Positions 16,598-25,935 are shown, counted from the first letter of the stretch. The stretch is 48,268 nucleotides of DNA from Pedobacter panaciterrae (GCF_001636695.1 NZ_LGEL01000042.1:1-48268); one strand, 5' to 3'. A program made the numbers and translations. The notes: a model not told the origin generated them from the sequence alone.

Positions 16598-17455
16598 TTA
16601 TTGTTTTGCTACTCTTTTTTCTGCCATTAGTTTTTGAACTACCTCCTGAAGTTTAGCAGGGTTTTTGGCATATTTTTCTAAATTGATGATCTCTACTTTT
16701 CTGAAATCAACGGGATGGCTTTCGCTTTGTAATGAAATGGAACCGCCTTTTAAAAGCTGACCTTCTTCTGCGCCGCCAACAGGGTCTAATTGTGGTCTTG
16801 TGTAACGTAATACTTCTTCTCCATTCACGTAATGAACTACTAAAGAGTCCGCAAGTACAAGAACCTCAACACGAACCCATTGATCGCCATTAAAGGTAGG
16901 TGAGCTGGATTCGATACAGTGGGTTTTGATTACTTTACCGTCCTTTACAAATTGGGTCCCCGGAGTACATAAATTTGCTGTAGGACGCTCGCCATTGCCA
17001 GCGCCGCCTAATAGCTGAACTTCAATAGAGTTAGGAAAGTCCTGATCTTTTTTCATAGTTTCAGGGGCCTGGCCATGAATCATGATACCACTGTTGCGGT
17101 ATGCCCATCCCGGACCACCTTTTACCTGATCGCCAGTGAAGCGATATTCTACTCCTATAAGGTAATAAGAGTAAGGTTTTTTGTAAAACAGGTGGCCATA
17201 CTGCTCACCAAATTCAGAATACTGATCGTATCTTACCTGGATATTACCGTCTTTAACTCTAAAAGTATTCCCGTAATTGTCATTCAGGTCGTGCTTTCTT
17301 ATTTTAATATCCCAGCCATTTAAATCCTTTCCATCGAACATTTGCTCCCATTTTGGAGTTGGTGATGACTGTTTAACTGAACAGCCGAAGAAAACAAGGG
17401 GTAAACTCAGGGCTATCGCCACCCTGAACATTGTAGAAATGAAGTTTTGTTTCAT
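16598..17455 (-). CDS. DUF1080 lipoprotein (3-keto-disaccharide hydrolase domain)
   Basis: This 285-residue lipoprotein has a lipobox FFGC near residue 25, followed by a DUF1080 concanavalin-like jelly-roll domain. Typical motifs are MFDGKDLNGWDI at the domain start, YRNSGIMIHG in the middle, and a closing SISLQSESHPVDFRKVEI. DUF1080 proteins act on 3-keto-glycosides formed by oxidation of sugars. Being first in an operon with a heme-binding dehydrogenase-like protein fits that role: one partner would oxidise a glycoside and the other cleave the keto-product. The frame is open nine codons further (17482); I prefer the ATG at 17455 because it gives a normal short n-region. Confidence 0.85.
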   Translation of the reverse strand: MKQNFISTMFRVAIALSLPLVFFGCSVKQSSPTPKWEQMFDGKDLNGWDIKIRKHDLNDNYGNTFRVKDGNIQVRYDQYSEFGEQYGHLFYKKPYSYYLIGVEYRFTGDQVKGGPGWAYRNSGIMIHGQAPETMKKDQDFPNSIEVQLLGGAGNGERPTANLCTPGTQFVKDGKVIKTHCIESSSPTFNGDQWVRVEVLVLADSLVVHYVNGEEVLRYTRPQLDPVGGAEEGQLLKGGSISLQSESHPVDFRKVEIINLEKYAKNPAKLQEVVQKLMAEKRVAKQ

Positions 17456-17588
17456 TATTTGGTTTATGTGTAGGTTTTTCATTGTAAACTTAGGAATAAT
17501 CTTATTATGTTCATCATGTTACAATTACAATATTGTAGCGTCTATCTTTTTTTTATACTTTGGATCACTTAACCGAACCTAACCTACT

Positions 17589-19763
17589 GTGCGAATTAAC
17601 CTCTTTTTGCTTGCCTTTTTTTTCTGTCTATCTCTTTCAGCTCAAAAAAAGAACGATGCCTATCAGTTACATATCAATAAGGCGTCGTCGTCCATTAAAA
17701 TAGATGGTGTACTAGATGAGCAGGCCTGGCAGGATGCTGATGTGGCATCAAATTTCTATATGATACTGCCGATGGATACCAGTTTCGCAAAGGTGCGTAC
17801 TGATGTGCGGATGACTTATGATCAACAGAATCTTTATTTATCTGTAGTAAACTATAATGGAGCTCCGGGCCCTTATATGGTCGAATCACTGCGCAGAGAC
17901 TTTTCTTTTCTAAAGAATGACAATTTTATTATGTTCATGGACCCCTTTGATGATCAAACCAATGGTTTCGCCTTTGGCGCCAATGCTGCAGGCGCACAAT
18001 GGGACGGTTTGATGTATGATGGGGGGAAGGTAGATTTGAGTTGGGATAATAAATGGCAATCTGTAGTAAAGAACTATCCTGATAAATGGATTTTTGAAGC
18101 TGTAATTCCTTTTAAAAGTATCAGGTATAAGAAAGGTATTACCAAATGGGGAATAAATTTTGGTAGAAATGACCTGAAGACTACTGAGAAAAGTAGTTGG
18201 GCGCCTGTGCCTAGGCAGTTTCCGTCAGCATCACTGGCTTACACCGGAACGCTGGTATGGGATATGCCGCCTCCAGACCCGGGAACTACTGTTTCTTTAA
18301 TTCCATATGCACTTGGAGGTGTAATTAAAGATTACGAAACTGATAAACCGTCAACATACCGAAAGGATATAGGATTAGATGCTAAGGTGGCTGTAACCTC
18401 TTCATTAAATTTGGACCTGACCGTAAATCCTGATTTTTCGCAGGTTGATGTGGATAAGCAGGTGACAAATTTAGACCGGTTTGAATTGTTTTATCCGGAA
18501 AGAAGGCAGTTCTTTCTGGAAAATGGAGATCAGTTTACCAATTTTGGGTACGCAGGTATCCGTCCTTTCTTTTCCCGCAGGATAGGGCTGGGGGTACCCA
18601 TTAAATTTGGTGCACGATTAAGTGGTAAATTAAATAAGGACTGGCGACTGGGGATTATGAATATGCAAACTGAGAAGCAAAATTCTACAGCTTTACCTGC
18701 TCAGAATTTTACCGTAGCTGCATTGCAGCGTCGTGTGTTTGCCCGCTCCAATGTTGGTTTTTTATTGATCAATAAAGAATCTTTAAACTATAATCCGAAT
18801 GATGTGGCACCAGGCGCAGCTACATACTCCCAATACAACAGGAATTTTGGGATGGAATATAATCTGGCTTCGGCCAATAACTTTTGGACTGGAAAGGCAA
18901 TGGTACTTAAGTCCTTTAGCCCGGGGAAAAGCGGTCACGACTGGACACATGCCGCCAACCTGCAATACACGAGCGGTAAATGGAATATTAGCTGGCAGCA
19001 TGAATACGTAGGACGCAACTATACTGCTGAGGTAGGATATGTACCACGCCAGGGTTATGTTAAAATGATGCCACAGATTACGCGGCTTTTCTTTCCAAAA
19101 AAGGGTCCTTTGCTGAGTCATGGCCCACAAATAACATCAACCAATTTCTTTGATGAAAACATGCATCGTACCGATAATGAACTATTAGCGTCTTACGGTA
19201 TGGTTTTTAGGAGCAGAAATACACTTACTGTATGGGGGTCTGGCACTTACATTAAACTTTTGCAGCCTTTTGATCCGGTAAGTACTAAAATAGATACCCT
19301 GGTTGCAGGAAGCGAACACAACTGGACTACTGTAGGGGCTGATTATGTGTCTAAACCTCAGAGCCTGTTTACTTATGCATTGAATGCCCGCTATGGTGGC
19401 TATTATGCTGATGGTAAAAGATTAACATTGGGCGGGGAATTTGGCTATCGTTTTCAGCCGTACGTGAGTATTGCGCTTAGTGCAAACTATAATAAGTTGA
19501 ATTTGCCAAAACCCTGGGGGTATAATGATTTTTGGCTGGTAGGTCCAAGAGTAGATGTGACCATGACAAATACATTGTTTCTTACAGGCTTTGTGCAGTA
19601 CAATGAGCAGATGAAGAATATGAATGTAAATACAAGGTTTCAATGGAGGTATCGTCCTGCTTCTGATCTGTTTATTGTTTATACAGACAATTATTTGCCA
19701 GAACCTTTTGCTGTAAAAAACAGGGCTCTGGTAGTTAAATTGGTATATTGGTTAAATATTTGA
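17589..19763 (+). CDS. DUF5916 outer-membrane protein with N-terminal CBM9-like domain
   Basis: This 724-residue secreted protein has a signal peptide ending SLSAQ. Residues about 28-200 resemble a family 9 carbohydrate-binding or cytochrome-b562-like ligand domain (IKIDGVLDEQAWQDAD, then WGINFGRND). The rest is the DUF5916 region, with the typical motif NPDFSQVDVDKQVTNLDRFELFYPERRQFF split over about 280-310, and beta-strand repeats that look like an outer-membrane barrel ending in an aromatic strand. Function is unknown. The start is a GTG at 17589: an in-frame stop lies at 17580-17582, leaving no upstream choice. It is divergent from the DUF1080/cytochrome pair and may share their control region. 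Confidence 0.82.
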   Translation: MRINLFLLAFFFCLSLSAQKKNDAYQLHINKASSSIKIDGVLDEQAWQDADVASNFYMILPMDTSFAKVRTDVRMTYDQQNLYLSVVNYNGAPGPYMVESLRRDFSFLKNDNFIMFMDPFDDQTNGFAFGANAAGAQWDGLMYDGGKVDLSWDNKWQSVVKNYPDKWIFEAVIPFKSIRYKKGITKWGINFGRNDLKTTEKSSWAPVPRQFPSASLAYTGTLVWDMPPPDPGTTVSLIPYALGGVIKDYETDKPSTYRKDIGLDAKVAVTSSLNLDLTVNPDFSQVDVDKQVTNLDRFELFYPERRQFFLENGDQFTNFGYAGIRPFFSRRIGLGVPIKFGARLSGKLNKDWRLGIMNMQTEKQNSTALPAQNFTVAALQRRVFARSNVGFLLINKESLNYNPNDVAPGAATYSQYNRNFGMEYNLASANNFWTGKAMVLKSFSPGKSGHDWTHAANLQYTSGKWNISWQHEYVGRNYTAEVGYVPRQGYVKMMPQITRLFFPKKGPLLSHGPQITSTNFFDENMHRTDNELLASYGMVFRSRNTLTVWGSGTYIKLLQPFDPVSTKIDTLVAGSEHNWTTVGADYVSKPQSLFTYALNARYGGYYADGKRLTLGGEFGYRFQPYVSIALSANYNKLNLPKPWGYNDFWLVGPRVDVTMTNTLFLTGFVQYNEQMKNMNVNTRFQWRYRPASDLFIVYTDNYLPEPFAVKNRALVVKLVYWLNI

Positions 19764-19822
19764 AAAAACTTCATCAAATCTTCATAATTACTGAATATGT
19801 TTGTATTGAGAGCGTTAATTTA

Positions 19823-19856
19823 AATGACCTGCGACATTAATTTGTTGCGGGTTATT
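19823..19856 (+). terminator. Probable terminator after the DUF5916 gene
   Basis: A 14-bp stem (AATGACCTGCGACA with TGTTGCGGGTTATT, including three G-U pairs as RNA) around a 6-nt loop lies 60 bp after the stop and runs into TTATTTTAT. Only the plus-strand RNA makes use of the G-U pairs, which supports the plus direction. Confidence 0.6.
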
Positions 19857-19926
19857 TTATGATTTACTTTAGAAAAGACAAATGTTAACTAACATTTATT
19901 CATATAAAGGCGTAATAGGATATCTG

Positions 19927-20036
19927 GTTATATGCCAGAGTGTTGCTTAGGGGTTGCTAGAGGGCATTGCTTAGGAGTTGTTTCGGATGGGAGCCGAATA
20001 AACCCCATAAGAAGCCCAAAAGCAACTCCTTGCAAT
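19927..20036. repeat. Structured intergenic region with direct and inverted repeats
   Basis: The 343-bp gap 19764-20106 has no gene. Besides the terminator above, it holds a near-identical 16-bp direct repeat (TTGCTTAGGGGTTGCT at 19943 and TTGCTTAGGAGTTGTT at 19967). The second copy also pairs as an inverted repeat with CAACTCCTTGCAAT (20023-20036). Inside these arms lies a smaller hairpin TTCGG/CCGAA (19982-19998), and a CTGG/CCAG hairpin precedes them. It could be a degraded repeat element or a structured leader of the downstream transpeptidase gene. Confidence 0.55.
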
Positions 20037-20106
20037 ATTTACAGATAGAAGCCCTTAGAAAACAAGTTGTTGCTTTATTTGTTAAATGGGAATAAGTCTC
20101 ATTTAG

Positions 20107-21600
20107 ATGCTTAATACAAATCATTCCCTTAAATTCCCCTTTGTGGGGGAAACGGCCATTATTACAATGACTTGTATATTTTTTTGTTTATCATGTAGTG
20201 TTAAACGTCCTTTTATTCCAGCTCCATCAGTTCATTTAAATAGAGTTGAGACCCCAGAGCTAAAGAAGCATTCTGAAAAAATGAATGTGGCAGTTGAATT
20301 CAAAAAAGTTTTTGAGGCTAGTCATTTAGCTTTTAATTATCCGAAGCAGATTGACTCTTTTTATAGTAATAATGGATATGAACCGGTGCTGGTGCCCAGA
20401 TTTATGCCGGAGAATCAACTTCGAACTTTAGAGGATTATTTAATTAATGCTAATGATCATGGATTAAATCCAGAAGTTTTTTCAATAGGACGGATAAAAA
20501 AGCTATTGGATAATTATAATGATGAAAACTCCATGGCAAAAGATAGGGAAGTATATCGGAATACCATGGAACTTGAATTGGTTGTTGCAGATGCTCTGAT
20601 AAAATATAGTAATGCTATGCAGTTTGGTATTGCCGACCCGACAAAGGTTTATGCAAATTACAGCACCCCAACGTTGCGGCCCGGCAGTACGAATAGCATG
20701 CAGATTTTTGCGGTAAGAAATATTAAAATTTACCTGGACAGTATACAGCCAAAGGATAGTGAATACATCGCGTTGCAAAAAGCGCTTAAAACAGAAAAGG
20801 AAAACACATCGGATAATGATAGCATTTATCGTACCCTGACTGTAAATCTTGAACGGTTGAGGTGGAAAAATAAGCCGAACACTCAGAAGTATGTACTGGT
20901 AAATATTCCAGAGTTCACACTTAGCATAATAGATAGTGGAAAAGTATCACTTCGGATGAAGGTTTGTGTGGGTGAAAAAGAGGTGAATAAGCAAACCCCT
21001 CAGTTGAGAAGCATGATTTACAGTGTGCAGGTTAATCCGGTTTGGAATATTCCGCAGAGTATTGCAAACAACGAAATCATTAACTACGCTAAAAGAAACA
21101 GGTACTATTTTGCAAACAATGATATCAATGTATATAGAAATGGTAAGTTGATTGGTGATCCTGAATCTATAGACTGGAAAGCTGAAGAAACAGGTGCTTA
21201 TTCATTTAAACAACAACCTGGAGAGCAAAATCCTCTGGGGAGGATTAAATTTCTTTTTAATAATGAGAGCAGCGTTTACCTGCATGACACACCTGTACAA
21301 AAGCCCTTTAAGCAAAATATAAGAGCTGTAAGTCATGGATGTGTACGGGTTGAACAACCTTTAAATCTTGCTTATGCACTATTCGGTAAAGGGGATAAGT
21401 TTAATCAGATAAAAAAAGCAATGGCTAATGGTTATCCAAAAGCAAAATATATAGGGTTGCCTAGTCAGGTACCCGTTTGGATTAATTATTATACGGCATG
21501 GGCCGATAAAAAGGGTATTGTTCATTTCTATAAAGACATTTATGGGCTGGATGAAATTTTATATAAACAAATATCTTTCCCCTTTCCTCAGCTCTATTAG
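20107..21600 (+). CDS. L,D-transpeptidase (YkuD domain, YcbB-like) lipoprotein
   Basis: This 497-residue envelope enzyme forms L,D (3-3) cross-links in peptidoglycan or attaches molecules to it. The N-terminus has a hydrophobic stretch followed by FCLSC, a plausible lipobox, so it is probably membrane-anchored in the periplasm. Residues about 60-250 are the helical scaffold domain found in YcbB/LdtD-like enzymes. The YkuD catalytic domain (about 260-430) has YLHDTP and the active-site motif SHGCVRV with the nucleophilic Cys near 412. A C-terminal extension contains VPVWINYYTAW, typical of the long LdtD group. The N-region is long (about 20 residues), so a later start is possible but no better candidate is seen. 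Confidence 0.9.
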   Translation: MLNTNHSLKFPFVGETAIITMTCIFFCLSCSVKRPFIPAPSVHLNRVETPELKKHSEKMNVAVEFKKVFEASHLAFNYPKQIDSFYSNNGYEPVLVPRFMPENQLRTLEDYLINANDHGLNPEVFSIGRIKKLLDNYNDENSMAKDREVYRNTMELELVVADALIKYSNAMQFGIADPTKVYANYSTPTLRPGSTNSMQIFAVRNIKIYLDSIQPKDSEYIALQKALKTEKENTSDNDSIYRTLTVNLERLRWKNKPNTQKYVLVNIPEFTLSIIDSGKVSLRMKVCVGEKEVNKQTPQLRSMIYSVQVNPVWNIPQSIANNEIINYAKRNRYYFANNDINVYRNGKLIGDPESIDWKAEETGAYSFKQQPGEQNPLGRIKFLFNNESSVYLHDTPVQKPFKQNIRAVSHGCVRVEQPLNLAYALFGKGDKFNQIKKAMANGYPKAKYIGLPSQVPVWINYYTAWADKKGIVHFYKDIYGLDEILYKQISFPFPQLY

Positions 21601-21754
21601 CTGGCGTTTAGTCTTATTTTTGCCATAAATTCATTTACCCTTATTTTTTTTGATTTGCTAGGGGCATCTTTGCCACCAATTATAATATGCAAATCATTTT
21701 TTCGGCTAAGATTCAGAAAATCTTAGCAGTAGAAATAAAAAGGAAACAATAATA

Positions 21755-24700
21755 ATGATTAAAAGGTTAGGTAAAATTCTCTTTTCGACCCGCACTATGG
21801 GTGTGATGTTATTGCTATATGCTTTTTCCATGGCTATGGCCACATTTGTGGAAAATGACTATGGAACTTCTGTAGCCAAAGCACTGATTTATGACTGCTG
21901 GTGGTTTGAGTTGATTATGGTAATCCTGGTATTGAATTTTATTGGGAATATTGGAAGGTATCAGCTTACACAGCGTAAAAAATGGCCTTTACTGGTATTT
22001 CACCTTGCATTTATAATCATTTTTATTGGTGGATATATTACCCGATATATAAGTTTTGAAGGTTCTATGCATATCAGAGAGGGTGAATCAAGCAATGAGA
22101 TTGTTTCTGATAAGACCTTTATTAAGGTGCAGATAGGTAAAGGAGATCAGGCGCTGGCGTACGATGATGTACCTGCTATTTTAACTTCAAATCGTATCCC
22201 TGTATATTTAAAGCCATTTAAAAAAACATTTACTTCAGAATATGATTATAATGGTGAACGTGTAAAATTAAAGGTTGTTGATTTTTATGCAAGGGCTCAG
22301 GATTCACTGGTACGCGAGGCTTCAGGTAAACCAACCTTACATATAGTTGTGCTCGAAAACGGTAAACGTGTAAATAAATACATTCCTACAGGTGGTGTGC
22401 AGTTGATGCAGAACATGCTGGTAAGTTATAACAAGGAAACACCAGGAGCCATTAATATAGATGATACAAGTGGTGCTCTGCAGATTTCTTCTCCATACGA
22501 AGGTAACTATATGATTATGGCTACTCAGGAAAGGAAGCCTGTTGTTGGAAATGATGTTCCTCAGTCCTTTAATTTGAGAAGCTTATATACCTATGGCGGA
22601 CTTGCATTTGTGGTTCCTGAAGCAGCAATACCTGGTCGTATCATTTATTTTGAAGGCGATAAAAGAACCCATGAACACGATTTGGATTTGGTAAAACTGC
22701 AAATAACTACCCCAACCGCTGTTGATACAGTTTCTTTTTATGGTGGAAAGGGTATGACAAACTTCCAGCATCAAAGTGAAGTAGGTGGTTTGAGGATCTC
22801 GTTAGCTTATGGATCTAAAATATATCAAACACCATTTGCACTTAAGTTAGTAGATTTTAAAATGGAAAAGTATCCGGGTAGTAATAGTCCCGCTGCATAT
22901 TCTTCTGATGTGATGATTCAGGATGGAGGTAAAGAAACACCTTATAAGATATTTATGAACCATGTGTTGGATCACTCTGGCTATCGCTTTTTCCAGGCAA
23001 GCTTTGATGAGGATGAGAAAGGAACGATATTGTCTGTAAATCATGATTCATTGGGGACAAATGTTACCTATCTTGGGTATACCTTACTTTTCCTAGGTAT
23101 GTTTGTTACGTTGTTTTGGAAAGGGACTCACTTCTCTAAATTAAATGAGCAGTTAAAAGCTATTTCGAAATCTAAGACGTTGCTATTCCTGCTTTTCTTC
23201 TTACCTGCTGGAGCAGCCTTTAGTCAGAAGATAGACATGCATGGTACTGACGGAACTACGCATGTTCATGAAAATGGTGAGGTTCACGATCACCAACATA
23301 ATGTTGTGCCGGCGGATAGTAATGTACAAGAACATAAACATGAGCATAATGATACGCAACTGTTTTTACCTAGTAAAACTGTGGACGCAGCTCAATTTGT
23401 TTCATCAATTAAAATAGATGAGGCTCATGCAGATAGATTTGGTCATTTATTGGTTCAAAATATAGATGGCAGAATTGAGCCCGTTAATACTATGGCACTG
23501 GAAATTTTAAGGAAATTACACCGTAAGGATCGTTTCTATACCTTAAATGCAAACCAGTTTTTTCTTTCTATTTCGACCATGCCGCTTAACTGGATCAACG
23601 TTCCATTAATTAAGGTAAATACTAAAGGCGGACCAGAGTTACTTAAAGCTGCGAACGCTACTGCTGATGGTTATACTTCGATGGTAAATCTGATAAAGAT
23701 TAATCCGGATGGGAGTGCTGAGTTTGCATTGAAGGATGATTATTTGAAGGCATTTGCTAAGAAACCGGCTGAGCAAAATAGTTATGATAAGGATATAATT
23801 GACCTTAATGATAAGTTGCAAGCTATGGAGCAATTGATCTATGGTCAGTACTTACGGGTTTCTCCGGTTATAGGTGATGCCAATAATACCTGGATTGCTA
23901 TGACGATGAATGACCTGGAAAGTGCATTGGTTAAACCAAGTGCCATTAGTCGCTATGTTAGGGCTGTAAATGAAGCACAGATATCAGGAAACTGGACAAC
24001 TGCTGATACGGAATTGAATAATATTAAAGCAGCACAACAAAAATATGGTAAGGATGTGGTGCCTTCGCAAGGCAAAATAGAATGGGAGATCAGCTATAAT
24101 TCATGGAATATATTCCTGAATTTAATGATTACTTATGCGATACTGGGTGTAGTGATACTTTCCCTTGCTTTTATGAAGCTCTTTAAAAATTCTAAATCGC
24201 TTGATACGCTGGTTAAAGTGGTTTTAATACTTATAGGGATAGCAGCAACATTGCAGGCAGTTGGTTTGGGTGTGCGTTGGTACATATCAGGTCATGAACC
24301 CTGGAGTAATGGTTATGAAGCCGTATTGTTTATCAGCTGGATAGGTGTTTTGTCGGGCTTGTTAATGTACAGGAACAGTAACGCTTTTATACCGGCTGCA
24401 GGTTGTTTAATTGCGGTAATATTGATGGGCTTTGCACACGGAGGTTCTCAGATGAATCCTCAGATTACCCCGTTGGTTCCAGTGTTAAAATCTTATTGGC
24501 TGATGATTCACGTTGCAATTATCACCTCTAGTTATGGCTTTTTTGGGTTAAGTGCCTTGATGGGGACGGTAGTATTGGTTCTTTACATTATCAATAATAA
24601 TAAGATAAGTACAAAGGTTAAGGCTTCGATAACAGAACTAACAATTGTTAATGAAATGTCGCTAACTGTAGGTCTGTTCTTATTAACTGTTGGTACGTTT

Positions 24701-25036
24701 TTGGGTGGAATATGGGCCAATGAAAGTTGGGGCCGTTATTGGAGCTGGGATCCAAAAGAAACATGGGCGTTTATTTCTGTTATCGTTTATGCTTTTGTGA
24801 TGCACGTTCGTTTAATTCCTGGCTTAAGAAGTAAATACCTGTTTAACTTGCTGTCACTGTTAAGTTTCTCAACTATAATCATGACTTACTTTGGAGTGAA
24901 CTATTACCTTACTGGTTTACATTCATATGCGCAGGGTGATCCGGTACCAATTCCATCGTGGGTATATATTACTTTAGCGGTAGTTTTTGTTCTGGCATTT
25001 GTTTCTTATAAAAGATATAAGGCAAGGAGTAAGTAA
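21755..25036 (+). CDS. ccsBA: CcsBA fusion: cytochrome c maturation (system II)
   Basis: This 1093-residue polytopic membrane protein joins ResB/CcsB and CcsA in one chain. It exports heme across the inner membrane and attaches it to apocytochrome c. Residues 1 to about 460 are the ResB part: membrane helices near 15-35, 50-70 and 80-100, a large periplasmic domain, and a last helix near 435-455. A His-rich periplasmic linker follows (about 494-535, nine His). The Bacteroidota-type periplasmic domain (FGHLLVQNIDGRIEPVNT) precedes the CcsA helices, which hold the tryptophan-rich heme motif WGRYWSWDPKETW (about 990) and conserved His residues. Only this gene is needed for system II besides thiol-reducing partners, which are not nearby. 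It would mature the CxxCH protein at 13957. Confidence 0.93.
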   Translation: MIKRLGKILFSTRTMGVMLLLYAFSMAMATFVENDYGTSVAKALIYDCWWFELIMVILVLNFIGNIGRYQLTQRKKWPLLVFHLAFIIIFIGGYITRYISFEGSMHIREGESSNEIVSDKTFIKVQIGKGDQALAYDDVPAILTSNRIPVYLKPFKKTFTSEYDYNGERVKLKVVDFYARAQDSLVREASGKPTLHIVVLENGKRVNKYIPTGGVQLMQNMLVSYNKETPGAINIDDTSGALQISSPYEGNYMIMATQERKPVVGNDVPQSFNLRSLYTYGGLAFVVPEAAIPGRIIYFEGDKRTHEHDLDLVKLQITTPTAVDTVSFYGGKGMTNFQHQSEVGGLRISLAYGSKIYQTPFALKLVDFKMEKYPGSNSPAAYSSDVMIQDGGKETPYKIFMNHVLDHSGYRFFQASFDEDEKGTILSVNHDSLGTNVTYLGYTLLFLGMFVTLFWKGTHFSKLNEQLKAISKSKTLLFLLFFLPAGAAFSQKIDMHGTDGTTHVHENGEVHDHQHNVVPADSNVQEHKHEHNDTQLFLPSKTVDAAQFVSSIKIDEAHADRFGHLLVQNIDGRIEPVNTMALEILRKLHRKDRFYTLNANQFFLSISTMPLNWINVPLIKVNTKGGPELLKAANATADGYTSMVNLIKINPDGSAEFALKDDYLKAFAKKPAEQNSYDKDIIDLNDKLQAMEQLIYGQYLRVSPVIGDANNTWIAMTMNDLESALVKPSAISRYVRAVNEAQISGNWTTADTELNNIKAAQQKYGKDVVPSQGKIEWEISYNSWNIFLNLMITYAILGVVILSLAFMKLFKNSKSLDTLVKVVLILIGIAATLQAVGLGVRWYISGHEPWSNGYEAVLFISWIGVLSGLLMYRNSNAFIPAAGCLIAVILMGFAHGGSQMNPQITPLVPVLKSYWLMIHVAIITSSYGFFGLSALMGTVVLVLYIINNNKISTKVKASITELTIVNEMSLTVGLFLLTVGTFLGGIWANESWGRYWSWDPKETWAFISVIVYAFVMHVRLIPGLRSKYLFNLLSLLSFSTIIMTYFGVNYYLTGLHSYAQGDPVPIPSWVYITLAVVFVLAFVSYKRYKARSK

Positions 25037-25057
25037 TCTCCTATCTTTATTATAGAT

Positions 25058-25627
25058 ATGGTTATGCATTATTCAGTAGCGATATATCCACCTGCAATCG
25101 AAATGGCTGTGGTAGCGGTAATGAAGGATCGACTTGCTGCTGCAATTGGTAATTATGGTAGTCGAAATTCAAAGGCACATGTTACAATTTGTGAGTTTAA
25201 TGCAGATACCGAAAAAGAATTATTAGCTATTAAAGCCCAATTGTGTAAGCTTTGTACTACTGAATCACCTTTGGATTTACTATTTGATCATATGAATACC
25301 TATGAAAGTGGAGTAATATGCATATTGCCAGATAAGGAGTCGGAAATTGCACTTAAGCCACTTATGAAGAGGGTTCGCGACGGTATGAACGTTAAGATGA
25401 TCCATAAGAGTTATAACCCTCACATATCAATAGGCAGAAGGTTAGATCAGGAAAAATTATCTGTGGCAACCGACTTGTTTATGAATGAGAAGATAGGTTT
25501 GACATTTAAGTGTGACGGAATAGTTCTTCGTGTTTTTGATCCAAAAAAAGGACAATTTGTAGTAATTGAAGAGTTTGTTTTTCAAAGCAAGCCGTTGCCC
25601 CCAGATGAGCAGTTATCAATGTTTTAA
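25058..25627 (+). CDS. 2H phosphoesterase superfamily protein (2'-5' RNA ligase-like)
   Basis: This 189-residue cytoplasmic protein has the two H-x-T/S signatures of the 2H phosphoesterase fold: AHVTICEF (about residue 40) and PHISIGR (about 122). Members cleave or form 2'-5' phosphodiester bonds or cyclic phosphodiesters in RNA or nucleotides; the substrate of this one is unknown. It begins 21 bp after ccsBA, so read-through from that gene is likely, though the functions look unrelated. The start at 25058 gives MVMHYSVAIYPP; the second ATG (25064) is equally possible. Confidence 0.82.
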   Translation: MVMHYSVAIYPPAIEMAVVAVMKDRLAAAIGNYGSRNSKAHVTICEFNADTEKELLAIKAQLCKLCTTESPLDLLFDHMNTYESGVICILPDKESEIALKPLMKRVRDGMNVKMIHKSYNPHISIGRRLDQEKLSVATDLFMNEKIGLTFKCDGIVLRVFDPKKGQFVVIEEFVFQSKPLPPDEQLSMF

Positions 25628-25840
25628 GCAAGAGATCTCTTCTGTCATCTCGAGCGCTTCTGTCATCATTCTTCTCGTCATCATTCTTCTCTCGAACACT
25701 CCCGTCATCTCGACGATAGGAGAGATCTCTTGTTTAGGCATGGTTCAAGAGATCTCTCTCTTCGTTCGAGATGACGGGAGTCGTCCAGAGACGCGAGTGT
25801 TCCTGAGACGGTGGGAGTGTTCGTGAGAAGAATGATGACG
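25628..25840. repeat. Long palindromic intergenic element, copy 2 (nested and rearranged)
   Basis: The core left arm (25703-25732) is identical to copy 1. The right arm (25746-25776) matches it imperfectly, and the loop is only 13 nt. Outside the core is a second pair of arms: 25676-25703 (CGTCATCATTCTTCTC then TCGAACACTCCC) and its reverse complement at 25813-25840, with one small mismatch. A 36-nt stretch is inserted in the right half only. A partial duplicate of the arms (CAAGAGATCTCT and GTCATCATTCTTCTC) lies at 25628-25675. The 378-bp gap 25628-26005 holds no gene. Confidence 0.88.
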
Positions 25841-25850
25841 TGTGTTAAGG

Positions 25851-25935
25851 CGTGTAATATAGTATGGCATACTATAGCATTGTGTAATATAGTATAGTGT
25901 AATACAGCATGGTTTACTATAGTATGGTATTGTAG
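25851..25935. repeat. AT-rich short repeats and palindromes
   Basis: Three copies of a 14-mer (GTGTAATATAGTAT at 25852 and 25882, GTGTAATACAGCAT at 25897) alternate with a near-palindrome ATAGTATGGCATACTAT (25859-25875) and ACTATAGT (25916-25923). They adjoin palindromic element copy 2 and precede the esterase gene. Confidence 0.7.

Noticed and set aside
25566-25826. 86-residue frame over the palindromic element
   Set aside because: It overlaps the 3' end of the 2H phosphoesterase gene in another frame and is otherwise made of repeat sequence.
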